DNA from: Actinomycetota bacterium
GTDB lineage: Bacteria; Actinomycetota; Acidimicrobiia; Acidimicrobiales; Ilumatobacteraceae
Reading direction: 5' to 3'
Assembly: GCA_016871355.1 (NCBI GenBank)
Contig: VFZC01000003.1
Coordinates: 1-64,000, forward strand
Length of the DNA stretch: 64,000 nt
Below are positions 1 to 8,573 of the stretch, one piece after another; the stretch's first letter is position 1; each line of letters starts with the position of its first letter. The notes below the pieces were generated by a model. It searched no databases. It was not told where the DNA came from and saw only the letters and a list, made by a program, of their open reading frames with translations. The position numbers were made by a program, and so were the translations under genes.

Positions 1-2
1 GC

Positions 3-878
3 CTCGGTTTGCGTCAACTCGATCTGTCCGACTGGATTCAGATCGGCGACGACTACGACCACGAGATGAATCGCAAGGCCGATGTGTTGCGCGACAACTA
101 CCACACCGCTGTTCGTGTGGTCCCGGAAATCGAGTCCGAGTCGACGGAGGTTCTCGACACTCTGGTCGATCATCTCTGCGCTCAGTGGCCTCAGTGGTTC
201 GTTCGTTCAGGTGACGACGTAGTGAATCTTCATCGCGACGAGCGGTTCCGCGTGGTGCCCGACGCGAATGGTCAGTGGACCGAACATCCGATGTCGATCG
301 CTGGTCGTCTCGTACAAGAAGACCTGGCTCTTCTCGTCGAGCGCGAGGGGCGTCTGGTGTTCGGGGGTGGAACCGTGTGCTTCCCCAACCGCTGGGACCT
401 CGCGTCGAAGTTGGGTCAGTCGATGGCCCAAGTTCACGCTCCGGTCTCGCGTCTCAACGATCAGCTCGAGTCGACCATCGACGACTTCTTCTTTCGGCTC
501 ATTCCCGACCGTCCGTTCTGGCGTCTGGGGTGGGGAGTTCTCGACACCGACGAGTTGTACCAACCGCTCGACGGTACCGCACCGGCCGCTCCGCCGATTC
601 CTGATGTGGGCGACCCCACCACTCCCGACCGATTGTTCTTGCGCGTCGAACGCGAAACGTTGCGTCGATTCGCTCGCACCAACTGCATCTTGTTCACGAT
701 TCGCACCTACATCCGACCGCTGCGGCACCTGGCGCAGCGCCCCGACGATGCGGCCCGTCTGGCCGATGCACTCGTGAATCTCCCCAACGACGTCGCCGAT
801 TACAAGAAGATCACCGAATTGTCCGAGTCCGCTCGTCATTGGCTGTCGTCAGTCGCGACCGATCGATCGACCATTTGA
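3..878 (+). CDS. DUF3445 haem-dependent oxidative N-demethylase-like protein (5' partial)
   Basis: The reading frame is open to the left edge. The residues before the first possible start (TTG at 9), Leu-Gly-Leu-Arg-Gln-Leu-Asp, look like part of the family's N-terminal region, so the true start is probably outside the window. The C-terminal third has an Arg/Glu-rich stretch ([11 protein letters not shown]) followed by [14 protein letters not shown] associate this pattern with the DUF3445 family, whose characterised members are haem-dependent oxidative N-demethylases. The substrate cannot be told from sequence. No signal peptide or membrane segment is visible, so it is probably cytosolic. It ends 13 bases before clpB, whose ribosome-binding site (GAGGAGG) overlaps the gap, so the two may be co-transcribed, though a functional link is not obvious. 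Confidence 0.75.
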   Translation, partial: LGLRQLDLSDWIQIGDDYDHEMNRKADVLRDNYHTAVRVVPEIESESTEVLDTLVDHLCAQWPQWFVRSGDDVVNLHRDERFRVVPDANGQWTEHPMSIAGRLVQEDLALLVEREGRLVFGGGTVCFPNRWDLASKLGQSMAQVHAPVSRLNDQLESTIDDFFFRLIPDRPFWRLGWGVLDTDELYQPLDGTAPAAPPIPDVGDPTTPDRLFLRVERETLRRFARTNCILFTIRTYIRPLRHLAQRPDDAARLADALVNLPNDVADYKKITELSESARHWLSSVATDRSTI

Positions 879-891
879 GGAGGTAGCGATC

Positions 892-3375
892 ATGGCAATC
901 AATCCGAAGCAATGGACCCACAAGACGCAAGAAGCGGTGGCGGCCGCTCTCGATCAGGCCAAGGCCCTCTCCAATCCTGAGATCACACCCGATCACGTGA
1001 TGGCGGCCATCGCCCGCCAGGACGACACGATCGTTCCGGCCGTTCTGTCGAAGCTCGGCTTGGCGCCGTTGATGGTTCGCAATCAGGCCGACGAAGCCGT
1101 GGCCAAATTGCCCAAGGCGTACGGCGGTGAAGAGCCGCGCATGAACCGCGAACTCAACAACGTGTTCGACAATGCTGAGCGTTACCGCAAGGACTTCAAG
1201 GACGACTTCTTGTCGGTCGAGCACTTGTTGTTGGCCATGAACCAACGTCTCGGTGTCGGCAGCGAAGAACTTCTGCAGGCGTTGCGCGACGTTCGCGGTA
1301 GCCACCGAGTCACGAGTCAGAACCCCGAAGATCAGTTCCAGGCTCTCGAGAAGTACGGACAAGATCTCACCAAGCGCGCGCGTGACGGCAAGATCGATCC
1401 GGTCATCGGTCGTGACGAAGAGATTCGTCGCGTGATCCAGGTGTTGAGCCGTCGCACCAAGAACAATCCGGTTCTCATCGGCGAACCCGGGGTGGGCAAG
1501 ACCGCGATCGTGGAAGGTCTGGCTCGTCGAATCGCTGACGGCGACGTCCCCGAAGGTCTCAAGAACAAGCGACTCATCTCGCTCGACATCGCTGCTCTGC
1601 TGGCGGGAGCGAAGTACCGCGGCGAATTCGAAGAGCGACTCAAGGCCGTGCTCAAGGAGATCACCGACTCGGCCGGCGAAGTGATCACGTTCGTCGACGA
1701 GCTGCACACCATCGTGGGTGCGGGCGGAGCCGAAGGTGCGATGGATGCCGGCAACATGATCAAGCCGATGCTCGCGCGAGGCGAGTTGCGCATGATCGGC
1801 GCCACCACTCTCGACGAGTACCGCAAGTACGTCGAGAAGGATCCCGCTCTCGAGCGCCGTTTCCAGCAGGTGTACGTGGGTGAGCCCACCGTCGAGGACA
1901 CCATCGCAATTCTTCGTGGCTTGAAGGAGCGTTACGAAGTTCACCACGGTGTTCGAATCCAGGACTCGGCGCTCGTGAGCGCCGCGGTCCTCTCCAACCG
2001 GTATCTCACCAATCGATTCCTGCCCGACAAGGCAATCGACCTGGTGGACGAATCGGCCAGCAAGTTGCGCATCGAGATCGACTCGCTACCGACCGAGATC
2101 GACATCGTCGAGCGGCGCATCCTCCAGTTGGAGATCGAGAAGGTGGCGCTCGAGAAAGAGACCGACTCGGCCTCCAAGGAGCGGCTCGGTGCACTCACCG
2201 ACGAACTCGTTCTCCTGCAGCGTCAATCGGCCGAGATGCGCGAGCACTGGCAGCAGGAGAAGGATGCCATCGCCGCCATCCGGAACCTGAAAGAAGAGCT
2301 CGAACAGGTTCGCGGCGCGATCGAACGTGAGACCGACCTCAACAAGGTGGCCGAAATGCAGTACGGGCGTATGCCCGAGATCGAGCGCCGCATCGCCGAA
2401 GCGACCACGCATCTCGATTCGCTGCAGACCGGCAACAAGATGCTGAAGGAAGAAGTCGACGCCGAAGACATCGCCGAAGTGGTGAGCAAGTGGACCGGTG
2501 TTCCGGTCACGCGTCTCATGGAAGGTGAGATGTCGAAGCTCGTTCACCTCGAGGATCTTCTGCATCAGCGCGTGGTGGGTCAGCACGAAGCCGTCGTCGC
2601 GGTCTCCAACGCCATCCGTCGCAGTCGCGCCGGACTCTCCGACCCGAATCGCCCCATCGGATCGTTCCTGTTCCTCGGCCCCACGGGAGTCGGCAAGACC
2701 GAGTTGGCGCGAGCCGTGGCCGAGTTCTTGTTCGACGACGAGCGAGCGATGGTGCGCATCGACATGGGTGAGTACATGGAGAAGCACTCGGTGTCGCGCT
2801 TGGTGGGTGCGCCCCCGGGATACGTGGGATACGACGAAGGTGGTCAACTCACCGAAGCGGTCCGCCGTCGTCCGTACAGCGTGGTTCTGCTCGACGAGAT
2901 CGAGAAGGCCCACCCCGACGTGTTCAACATCTTGTTGCAGGTGCTCGACGATGGCCGCCTCACGGATGGTCAGGGTCGCACGGTCGATTTCACCAACGTC
3001 GTCGTCGTCATGACGTCCAACCTCCCGGGCGAGCCGATCGAATACTTCAAGCCCGAGTTCGTGAATCGCATCGACGAGATCATTCGCTTCCGTCCGCTGG
3101 ACGAGAGCGATCTGTCGAAGATCGTGGAGATCCAGGTGGAACGGCTCCGCAAGCGTCTGGCCGATCGTCGCATCACGCTCAACGTGAGTCCGGAGGCCAT
3201 GGCCAGATTGGCCCGCGAGGGTTACGACCCGTCGTTCGGCGCTCGACCGCTCAAGCGTGTGATCCAGAAGGTCATCGGCGACAACGCGTCGATCCTCATC
3301 CTCGAGGGCAAGGTGGCCGAGGACGGAATGATCAACGTCGAAGTGCAGGACGACCGCATCGTCCTGCATTCGTGA
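892..3375 (+). CDS. clpB: ATP-dependent disaggregase ClpB
   Basis: Hexameric AAA+ chaperone that works with DnaK/GrpE to pull polypeptides out of cytosolic aggregates. The 827 residues show an N-terminal Clp repeat domain (about 1-145), a first AAA+ module with Walker A GEPGVGKT and Walker [11 protein letters not shown], a coiled-coil middle domain (about 400-520, rich in Glu/Arg/Leu), and a second AAA+ module with Walker A GPTGVGKT and Walker [14 protein letters not shown]. The pore motif KYRGEFEER is present. An AGGAGG-type ribosome-binding site precedes the ATG. One oddity is that [12 protein letters not shown] runs almost directly into [10 protein letters not shown]. Most ClpB proteins have a longer segment there, so this copy is shortened by roughly 20-30 residues while keeping the arginine-finger region. 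Confidence 0.97.
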   Translation: MAINPKQWTHKTQEAVAAALDQAKALSNPEITPDHVMAAIARQDDTIVPAVLSKLGLAPLMVRNQADEAVAKLPKAYGGEEPRMNRELNNVFDNAERYRKDFKDDFLSVEHLLLAMNQRLGVGSEELLQALRDVRGSHRVTSQNPEDQFQALEKYGQDLTKRARDGKIDPVIGRDEEIRRVIQVLSRRTKNNPVLIGEPGVGKTAIVEGLARRIADGDVPEGLKNKRLISLDIAALLAGAKYRGEFEERLKAVLKEITDSAGEVITFVDELHTIVGAGGAEGAMDAGNMIKPMLARGELRMIGATTLDEYRKYVEKDPALERRFQQVYVGEPTVEDTIAILRGLKERYEVHHGVRIQDSALVSAAVLSNRYLTNRFLPDKAIDLVDESASKLRIEIDSLPTEIDIVERRILQLEIEKVALEKETDSASKERLGALTDELVLLQRQSAEMREHWQQEKDAIAAIRNLKEELEQVRGAIERETDLNKVAEMQYGRMPEIERRIAEATTHLDSLQTGNKMLKEEVDAEDIAEVVSKWTGVPVTRLMEGEMSKLVHLEDLLHQRVVGQHEAVVAVSNAIRRSRAGLSDPNRPIGSFLFLGPTGVGKTELARAVAEFLFDDERAMVRIDMGEYMEKHSVSRLVGAPPGYVGYDEGGQLTEAVRRRPYSVVLLDEIEKAHPDVFNILLQVLDDGRLTDGQGRTVDFTNVVVVMTSNLPGEPIEYFKPEFVNRIDEIIRFRPLDESDLSKIVEIQVERLRKRLADRRITLNVSPEAMARLAREGYDPSFGARPLKRVIQKVIGDNASILILEGKVAEDGMINVEVQDDRIVLHS

Positions 3376-3456
3376 CGTCGGTTGTCTCCGCACCGAGGTT
3401 CGAGTGGCGCAAGGGAGTACAGTCACATCACGTTCCAGTCGTGAAGGAGCGTGAAC

Positions 3457-4740
3457 ATGCCGGTCACCGTGGTCGTGGGTGCCCAATGGGGTGACGAGGG
3501 CAAAGCGAAGGTCATCGACCTGCTCGCGCGTGATCATTCGGTGGTCGCTCGATATCAGGGCGGACACAACGCCGGCCACACCGTGGTGGTGGGCTCCGAG
3601 AAGTACGCGCTCCAGTTGATTCCCTCCGGAGTTCTGTACGACCACGTCACTCCGGTCATCGGTAACGGAGTGGTGGTCGATCTCCCCACGTTGTTCAGTG
3701 AGATCGATCGCCTCGAAGCGCGTGGTGTGCCGTGTTCGCGTCTGCGTGTGTCGAGTCAGGCTCACCTGATCTTCCCGTGGCACCAGTCGTTCGACGCACT
3801 CCTCGAGTCACAGCGGGGCGGCAGCAAGATCGGTACGACCCTGAAGGGCATCGGACCGGCCTACGCCGACAAGGCGCTGCGTGTGGGCATTCGCGCCGGT
3901 GACGTGCTCGACGCGGCCGCGTTCGCATCGGTGGTTCGTGCCCGCGCCGTCGATGCCAACGCCGATCTGCTCGCAGCTGGTGGCGAACCCGTCGATGTCG
4001 ACGCCGTGGTCGATCAGTTCACCGTTCTGGGTCGCCGGTTGGCCCCCTACGTGGCCGACACCGTCGACCTGCTGCATGCCGCTGTCGAGGCCGGTGAGAC
4101 CGTGTTGTTGGAAGGTGCGCAGGCCACGTTCCTCGACCTCGATCACGGCACCTACCCGTACGTGACGTCGTCGAACCCCACCGCCGGCGGAGCGTCGGCC
4201 GGTTCGGGTCTCGGTCCGCGCCTGCTCGACCGCATCGTCGGAATCATCAAGGCGTACACGACCCGCGTGGGTTCGGGTCCGTTCCCCACCGAGTTGCTCG
4301 ACGCCAAGGGAGAGGCGCTGGTCGACATCGGGCGCGAGTTCGGCACGGTGACCGGCCGTCGTCGTCGCACCGGCTGGATCGACTGCGTGATGTTGCGTCA
4401 CGCCGTACGGGTGAACAGCCTCACCGAGATCGCGCTCACCAAGCTCGACGTGCTCGACACCTTCGACGACGTGAAGGTGTGCGTCGGCTATCGGCTCGAT
4501 GGTCGGGAATGCACCGCCTATCCCGATCGAAGTGATCTACTGGCGCGAGTGGAACCGGTGTACGAAACGCTGCCGGGTTGGCAGACCACCATCAGCGGCT
4601 GTCGTTCGGCGGCCGACCTTCCGGTGGCGGCTCGCCAATTCGTCGCGCTCGTCGAAAAGCAGGTCGGCGTTCCGATTCGCATCGTGGGCGTGGGCCCCGA
4701 GCGCGATGCGGTGCTGGAGTGGGACGGGGCCCCGGCATGA
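3457..4740 (+). CDS. purA: Adenylosuccinate synthetase
   Basis: Catalyses GTP-dependent joining of IMP and aspartate to adenylosuccinate, the first committed step from IMP to AMP. The N-terminus VVVGAQWGDEGKAK and the following GGHNAGHT are the family signature. The usual GDEGKGK reads GDEGKAK here. The ATG at 3457 is preferred because AAGGAG lies 7 bases upstream; a GTG at 3451 is also in frame but too close to that site. The TGA stop overlaps the ATG of purB (ATGA), so purA, purB and pyrE form a translationally coupled nucleotide-biosynthesis operon. Confidence 0.96.
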   Translation: MPVTVVVGAQWGDEGKAKVIDLLARDHSVVARYQGGHNAGHTVVVGSEKYALQLIPSGVLYDHVTPVIGNGVVVDLPTLFSEIDRLEARGVPCSRLRVSSQAHLIFPWHQSFDALLESQRGGSKIGTTLKGIGPAYADKALRVGIRAGDVLDAAAFASVVRARAVDANADLLAAGGEPVDVDAVVDQFTVLGRRLAPYVADTVDLLHAAVEAGETVLLEGAQATFLDLDHGTYPYVTSSNPTAGGASAGSGLGPRLLDRIVGIIKAYTTRVGSGPFPTELLDAKGEALVDIGREFGTVTGRRRRTGWIDCVMLRHAVRVNSLTEIALTKLDVLDTFDDVKVCVGYRLDGRECTAYPDRSDLLARVEPVYETLPGWQTTISGCRSAADLPVAARQFVALVEKQVGVPIRIVGVGPERDAVLEWDGAPA

Positions 4741-6041
4741 TCTCGCGTTATTCGCTGCCCGAGATGGAGCAGGTGTTCTCCGACGAATCGCGCTTCGGTC
4801 GTTGGCTCGAAATCGAACTGCTCGCCACCGAGGCGCATGCTTCGCTCGGAATCGTCCCGGCCGCCGACGCATCGGCCTGTCGTGCGCGAGTACCCCAAGT
4901 CGACTCGGCGTTCATCGAGGCCGTGCTCGAACGCGAGCGAGTCACCGACCACGACGTCGCGGCGTTCGTCGATGTGGTGCAGTCGCGGATCGGTGGTTCG
5001 GAGAGTTCGTGGATCCACTACGGCCTCACCTCGAGCGACATCGTCGATACCGCTTGGTGCTGGATGCTCCGTGACGCTTCCGACCTTCTCATCGAGGCGT
5101 CGACTCAGTTGGTTCGCACCCTCGTCTCCATCGCGCAACGTCATCGTGGCACGGTCATGATCGGCCGAACCCATGGTGTCCACGCCGAACCCACCACGTT
5201 CGGGATGAAGGTTGCGTTGTGGGCACTGCAGGTCGATCGCGATCGTGAACGTCTGCGTCGGGCGCGTGAGGCCGTCGCCGTGTGCAAGTTGTCGGGTGCG
5301 GTTGGCACCTACTCGAACATCGACCCGCGAGTGGAAGCAGCCGTCGCCGAGAAGCTCGGCCTCGTTGCCGTTCCGGCCACGCAGGTGATCGCGCGTGATC
5401 GACACGCCGAGTATCTGTGGGCCTGTGCGTCATTGGCCGCGACGTGCGAGATGATCGCGGTCGAGTTGCGACACCTGCAGCGCACCGAAGTTCGTGAAGT
5501 CGAAGAGGGATTCAAGGCGGGCCAGAAGGGTTCGTCGGCCATGCCGCACAAGCGCAATCCCATCTCGGCCGAGACCATCAGTGGGCTCGCGCGCGTGTTG
5601 CGCGGAAATCTCCAGGCCGCTCTTCAAGACGTCGCGTTGTGGCACGAGCGCGACATCTCGCACAGTTCGGTCGAGCGAATCGTTCTTCCCGACTCGTCGC
5701 TTCTCACTCACTACATGGTTCACCGACTCCGCCGTCTTCTCGAAGGTCTGCAGGTTCATGCCGAACGCATGCGCGAAAACCTCAACGCCACCCGCGGTCT
5801 GGTGTTCAGTCAGCCGGTGCTGTTGGCTCTCGTGAAGAGTGGCATGTCGCGTGACGATGCATACCGCGTGGTTCAAGAAGCGTCATCGGTGTCGTGGTCG
5901 CGGGGTGAGCAGTTCCGCTCGGTGCTCGACGCCGACCCGCGTCTTCAGAAGGTTCCAGCCACCGTGCTCGACGAAGCGTTCGATCTGCGACGTTCGCTCG
6001 TCCACGTCGACCGCGTGTTCGATCAGCTGCCCGACGCATGA
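4737..6041 (+). CDS. purB: Adenylosuccinate lyase
   Basis: Fumarase/aspartase-superfamily lyase that releases fumarate from adenylosuccinate and from SAICAR in purine synthesis. The signature loop GSSAMPHKRNPISAE is intact, as are IGRTHGVHAEPTTFG and the N-terminal YSLPEM. The start ATG overlaps the purA stop in ATGA, and the stop likewise overlaps the ATG of pyrE, so all three genes read as one unit. The 434-residue length is normal. In-frame sequence upstream of 4737 lies inside purA and is not part of the protein. Confidence 0.96.
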   Translation: MISRYSLPEMEQVFSDESRFGRWLEIELLATEAHASLGIVPAADASACRARVPQVDSAFIEAVLERERVTDHDVAAFVDVVQSRIGGSESSWIHYGLTSSDIVDTAWCWMLRDASDLLIEASTQLVRTLVSIAQRHRGTVMIGRTHGVHAEPTTFGMKVALWALQVDRDRERLRRAREAVAVCKLSGAVGTYSNIDPRVEAAVAEKLGLVAVPATQVIARDRHAEYLWACASLAATCEMIAVELRHLQRTEVREVEEGFKAGQKGSSAMPHKRNPISAETISGLARVLRGNLQAALQDVALWHERDISHSSVERIVLPDSSLLTHYMVHRLRRLLEGLQVHAERMRENLNATRGLVFSQPVLLALVKSGMSRDDAYRVVQEASSVSWSRGEQFRSVLDADPRLQKVPATVLDEAFDLRRSLVHVDRVFDQLPDA

Positions 6042-6610
6042 GCACGAACCTGCCGCCTCTCGACCCGGCGCGTGGTGCACTGCGCCAGCACGTTCTCGCG
6101 CACTCGTTGAAAACGGGCGACTTCACCTTGAAGTCGGGGGCGAAGAGCACGTGGTTCCTCGACACGAAGCAGACCGCGTGTCGTCCTGACGGCATCGTGT
6201 TGGTGGCCGACGTCGCTTTGTCGTTGTTGCCTGGTGACGCCACCGCCATCGGCGGACTCACGATGGGAGCCGATCCGGTGGCGTTCGGTATTGCGGCCGT
6301 GGCGGCCACTCGTGGTCGCCAACTGCGCAGTTTCAGCGTGCGCAAGGAATCGAAGGATCACGGCGTGACCGGACGGGTGGCCGGTGCACTTCAACCGGGT
6401 GATCGCGTGGTGATCACGGAAGACACCGTCACACGCGGCACGAGCATCATGGAAGCCGTCGACGTGGTTGAAGGCTTCGGCGCGATTGCGGTTCTGATCA
6501 CGGTGATCGTCGATCGTGGCGGCACGTGTGGTGCGATGGCGGCCGAGCGGGGCATCCCGTTCGTTCCGATGCTCACCGCACCCGACCTCGGTTTCGGCTT
6601 CGGGACCTGA
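6038..6610 (+). CDS. pyrE: Orotate phosphoribosyltransferase
   Basis: Type I phosphoribosyltransferase making OMP from orotate and PRPP, the fifth step of UMP synthesis. The PRPP loop is visible as VVITEDTVTRGTSIMEAV, a T-for-D variation of the common EDV(V/I)TTGxS pattern. The N-terminus has the expected LKSGAKSTWFLD substrate-binding segment and a basic SVRKESKDHG loop. The start overlaps the purB stop. A small hairpin just beyond the stop could end the purA-purB-pyrE transcript. Confidence 0.93.
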   Translation: MSTNLPPLDPARGALRQHVLAHSLKTGDFTLKSGAKSTWFLDTKQTACRPDGIVLVADVALSLLPGDATAIGGLTMGADPVAFGIAAVAATRGRQLRSFSVRKESKDHGVTGRVAGALQPGDRVVITEDTVTRGTSIMEAVDVVEGFGAIAVLITVIVDRGGTCGAMAAERGIPFVPMLTAPDLGFGFGT

Positions 6611-6619
6611 TCGCTCGCC

Positions 6620-6635
6620 GGCTCGGTGCCGAGCC
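6620..6635 (+). terminator. Possible hairpin terminator after pyrE
   Basis: GGCTCG/CGAGCC form a 6-bp stem around a GTGC loop 10 bases after the pyrE stop. There is no T-run, so this is a weak call. Factor-dependent or I-shaped termination is possible in high-GC bacteria. Confidence 0.3.
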
Positions 6636-6723
6636 GCGACATTCGTACCTGGGTCGTTAGTCCTTCGTACCGAATGACCTTGTTCGCTGTTCGTGGTGTG
6701 CTCGATCGTTCGACAATGACCAC

Positions 6724-7668
6724 ATGAGCAACGCTTGGTCCTCTCACATCGACGCCTCGACAGACGATTCGTTCCCCGTTCTCGTGGGGTACGACGGATC
6801 GACCAATTCGGAGATGGCGGTGCGGTGGGCCGCCGATGTGGCTCGTGCGTCGAACCGCACACTGCGCATCTTGACGAGTTACGCACTACCCACGATGGTG
6901 GCCCTCGGCGTGAGCGCGGGCTACGTGGTTCCGGCCTTGTCGTCGGAGGAAGTGCACGAGATCGACCTTCGTCATCGCACGATGCTCGACGAACTGGCCG
7001 ATCGCGTTCGCAAGCAGTTGCCCGACCTGCCTGTCGACACGTTTCTCGAACAAGGAGCACCCGCGACGGCGATCCTGAAGTCGAGTGACGATGTGGCGAT
7101 GATCGTGCTCGGAACACGTGGTGTCGGATCGGCCCAGGGTCTACTCATGGGCTCGGTCAGTTACGCCGTGGTCCACCGGGCCAAGTGTCCGGTGATGCTG
7201 GTCCCGGAGTCGAGCAACCGATCCGTTCCGGGCAAGGTGGTGGTGGGAGTCGACGGCTCGAGTCGCTCGACCCAGGCAGCGCAGTGGGCGCTGTCGTTGG
7301 CCACGTGCATGCATCGTCCGCTCGAAGTGGTGACCGCATGGCACTACCCGTACCAGGCGATGGTGCCGGAGGCCGGGATGATGATGGGCCCGAACATCGA
7401 AGAACTACGCCTCGCGTTGTTGCGCGACGCGAAGCAACTCGTCGAGCGCGAGAAGCATCGTCTCGAAGGTCCGCACGGAACATCGATCGACGCCAATGCC
7501 GTGGAAGGTTCGGCCGCCGATGTTCTGTCGGAGGAAGCCGGCCCGCAGGACGTGATCGTCGTGTTGTCGAAGAGCCACAGCCTTCTCGCGTCGGTTCTGT
7601 TGGGAAGCACCGCGGTGTCACTCGCTCATCGCAGTCGTGGGCCGGTGGTGATCGGTCATCCGGTGTGA
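6724..7668 (+). CDS. Tandem universal stress protein (UspA family)
   Basis: Two USP domains in one 314-residue cytosolic protein, the usual arrangement in actinobacteria. Domain 1 starts VLVGYDGSTNSEMAVRWA and ends with the nucleotide-loop motif VLGTRGVGSAQGLLMGSVS. Domain 2 starts VVVGVDGSSRSTQAAQWAL and ends LSKSHSLLASVLLGSTAVS, which retains the G-S/T phosphate-binding residues. Members bind ATP and are often induced in starvation or hypoxia. Nothing in the short upstream region identifies a specific regulator. It appears to be a single-gene transcript. Confidence 0.93.
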   Translation: MSNAWSSHIDASTDDSFPVLVGYDGSTNSEMAVRWAADVARASNRTLRILTSYALPTMVALGVSAGYVVPALSSEEVHEIDLRHRTMLDELADRVRKQLPDLPVDTFLEQGAPATAILKSSDDVAMIVLGTRGVGSAQGLLMGSVSYAVVHRAKCPVMLVPESSNRSVPGKVVVGVDGSSRSTQAAQWALSLATCMHRPLEVVTAWHYPYQAMVPEAGMMMGPNIEELRLALLRDAKQLVEREKHRLEGPHGTSIDANAVEGSAADVLSEEAGPQDVIVVLSKSHSLLASVLLGSTAVSLAHRSRGPVVIGHPV

Positions 7669-7724
7669 TGTGGGTCAGGAAGCGACCTGATGCGAAGTGA
7701 GATTCACTGCGTAGCCTGACGCCC

Positions 7725-8573
7725 GTGTCGATCGCCCGCCTGTTCTCACTCGAGCACCACGGCCCCGACACGTTCGTCGGATCGGGCTACGAGTACCCGT
7801 GGGGCGGCTTGTTTGGCGGCCACATCGTCGCCCAGGCGTTGGTTGCCGCGGCCAACACGGTCGATGCCTCGAATCTCGAGCATGTGATGGAGGCGCACTC
7901 GCTGCGCGCCTACTTCATCCGCCGTGGCGACACATCCGAGCCCGTGCGTTACGAAGTCGATCGCATTCGCAACGGCACGAGTTTCTGCACTCGACGCGTG
8001 GTCGCTCGCCAGTCGTCCGGCGCGATCCTCAACATGGAGGCCAGTTTCCAGATCCGCGAAGATCAACGCGACGTTCAGCCGATCGAGTTCCCGGTGGGTC
8101 TCCCGACTCCCGAGTCGATCGAGAACTCGTCGTGGTCCGAAGGTTTCGACCGTCGCTGGATCGAACCCGGCTCCACACCGCGATCGGGTCGTGAAGGTGC
8201 TGGTCGAGCCATGTCGTGGTTCCGCGCCACCGAAGATCTCGGCGATGCCCAGACGGTCGAGTCACGACTGCTGCATCTGTGCGCGCTGTCGTATCTCAGC
8301 GACGATCTCCCCACCGATGCCGTGGTGCGCGCGCATCCCGACATCTCGCGTCGTCCCGACGGTCAGCGCAACTTCCAGGGCGCGAGCCTCGATCACTCGA
8401 TCTGGTTCCATCGGCCCGTGCGCAGCGATGAGTGGCATCTGCACGACTTCACGTGTCACTCCATCGGCAACAGCCGCGGGTTGTCGCTCGGTCACATCTT
8501 CAGTCAGGACGGTGTGCTGGTTGCCACCATCGCTCAAGAAGTGCTGATCCGCGACCTCACACCGTTCACGTAA
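7725..8573 (+). CDS. Acyl-CoA thioesterase II (TesB-like double hotdog)
   Basis: At 282 residues it has the length of TesB-type enzymes, which hydrolyse medium- to long-chain acyl-CoAs. The N-terminal part YPWGGLFGGHIVAQALVAA and HSLRAYFIRRGD match the first hotdog. The C-terminal DHSIWFHRP and SRGLSLGHIFSQDGVLVATIAQEVLIR match the second, including the catalytic Asp-x-x-x-Trp and Gln positions. The GTG start at 7725 is the first in-frame start. The 3' end overlaps the end of the convergent acyltransferase by 40 bases. Confidence 0.93.
   Translation: MSIARLFSLEHHGPDTFVGSGYEYPWGGLFGGHIVAQALVAAANTVDASNLEHVMEAHSLRAYFIRRGDTSEPVRYEVDRIRNGTSFCTRRVVARQSSGAILNMEASFQIREDQRDVQPIEFPVGLPTPESIENSSWSEGFDRRWIEPGSTPRSGREGAGRAMSWFRATEDLGDAQTVESRLLHLCALSYLSDDLPTDAVVRAHPDISRRPDGQRNFQGASLDHSIWFHRPVRSDEWHLHDFTCHSIGNSRGLSLGHIFSQDGVLVATIAQEVLIRDLTPFT

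Noticed and set aside
811-3783. Long antisense open frames opposite clpB (811-1947 and 2086-3783)
   Set aside because: They are mirror frames produced by high-GC codon use, lack ribosome-binding sites and recognisable domains, and overlap an unmistakable clpB.
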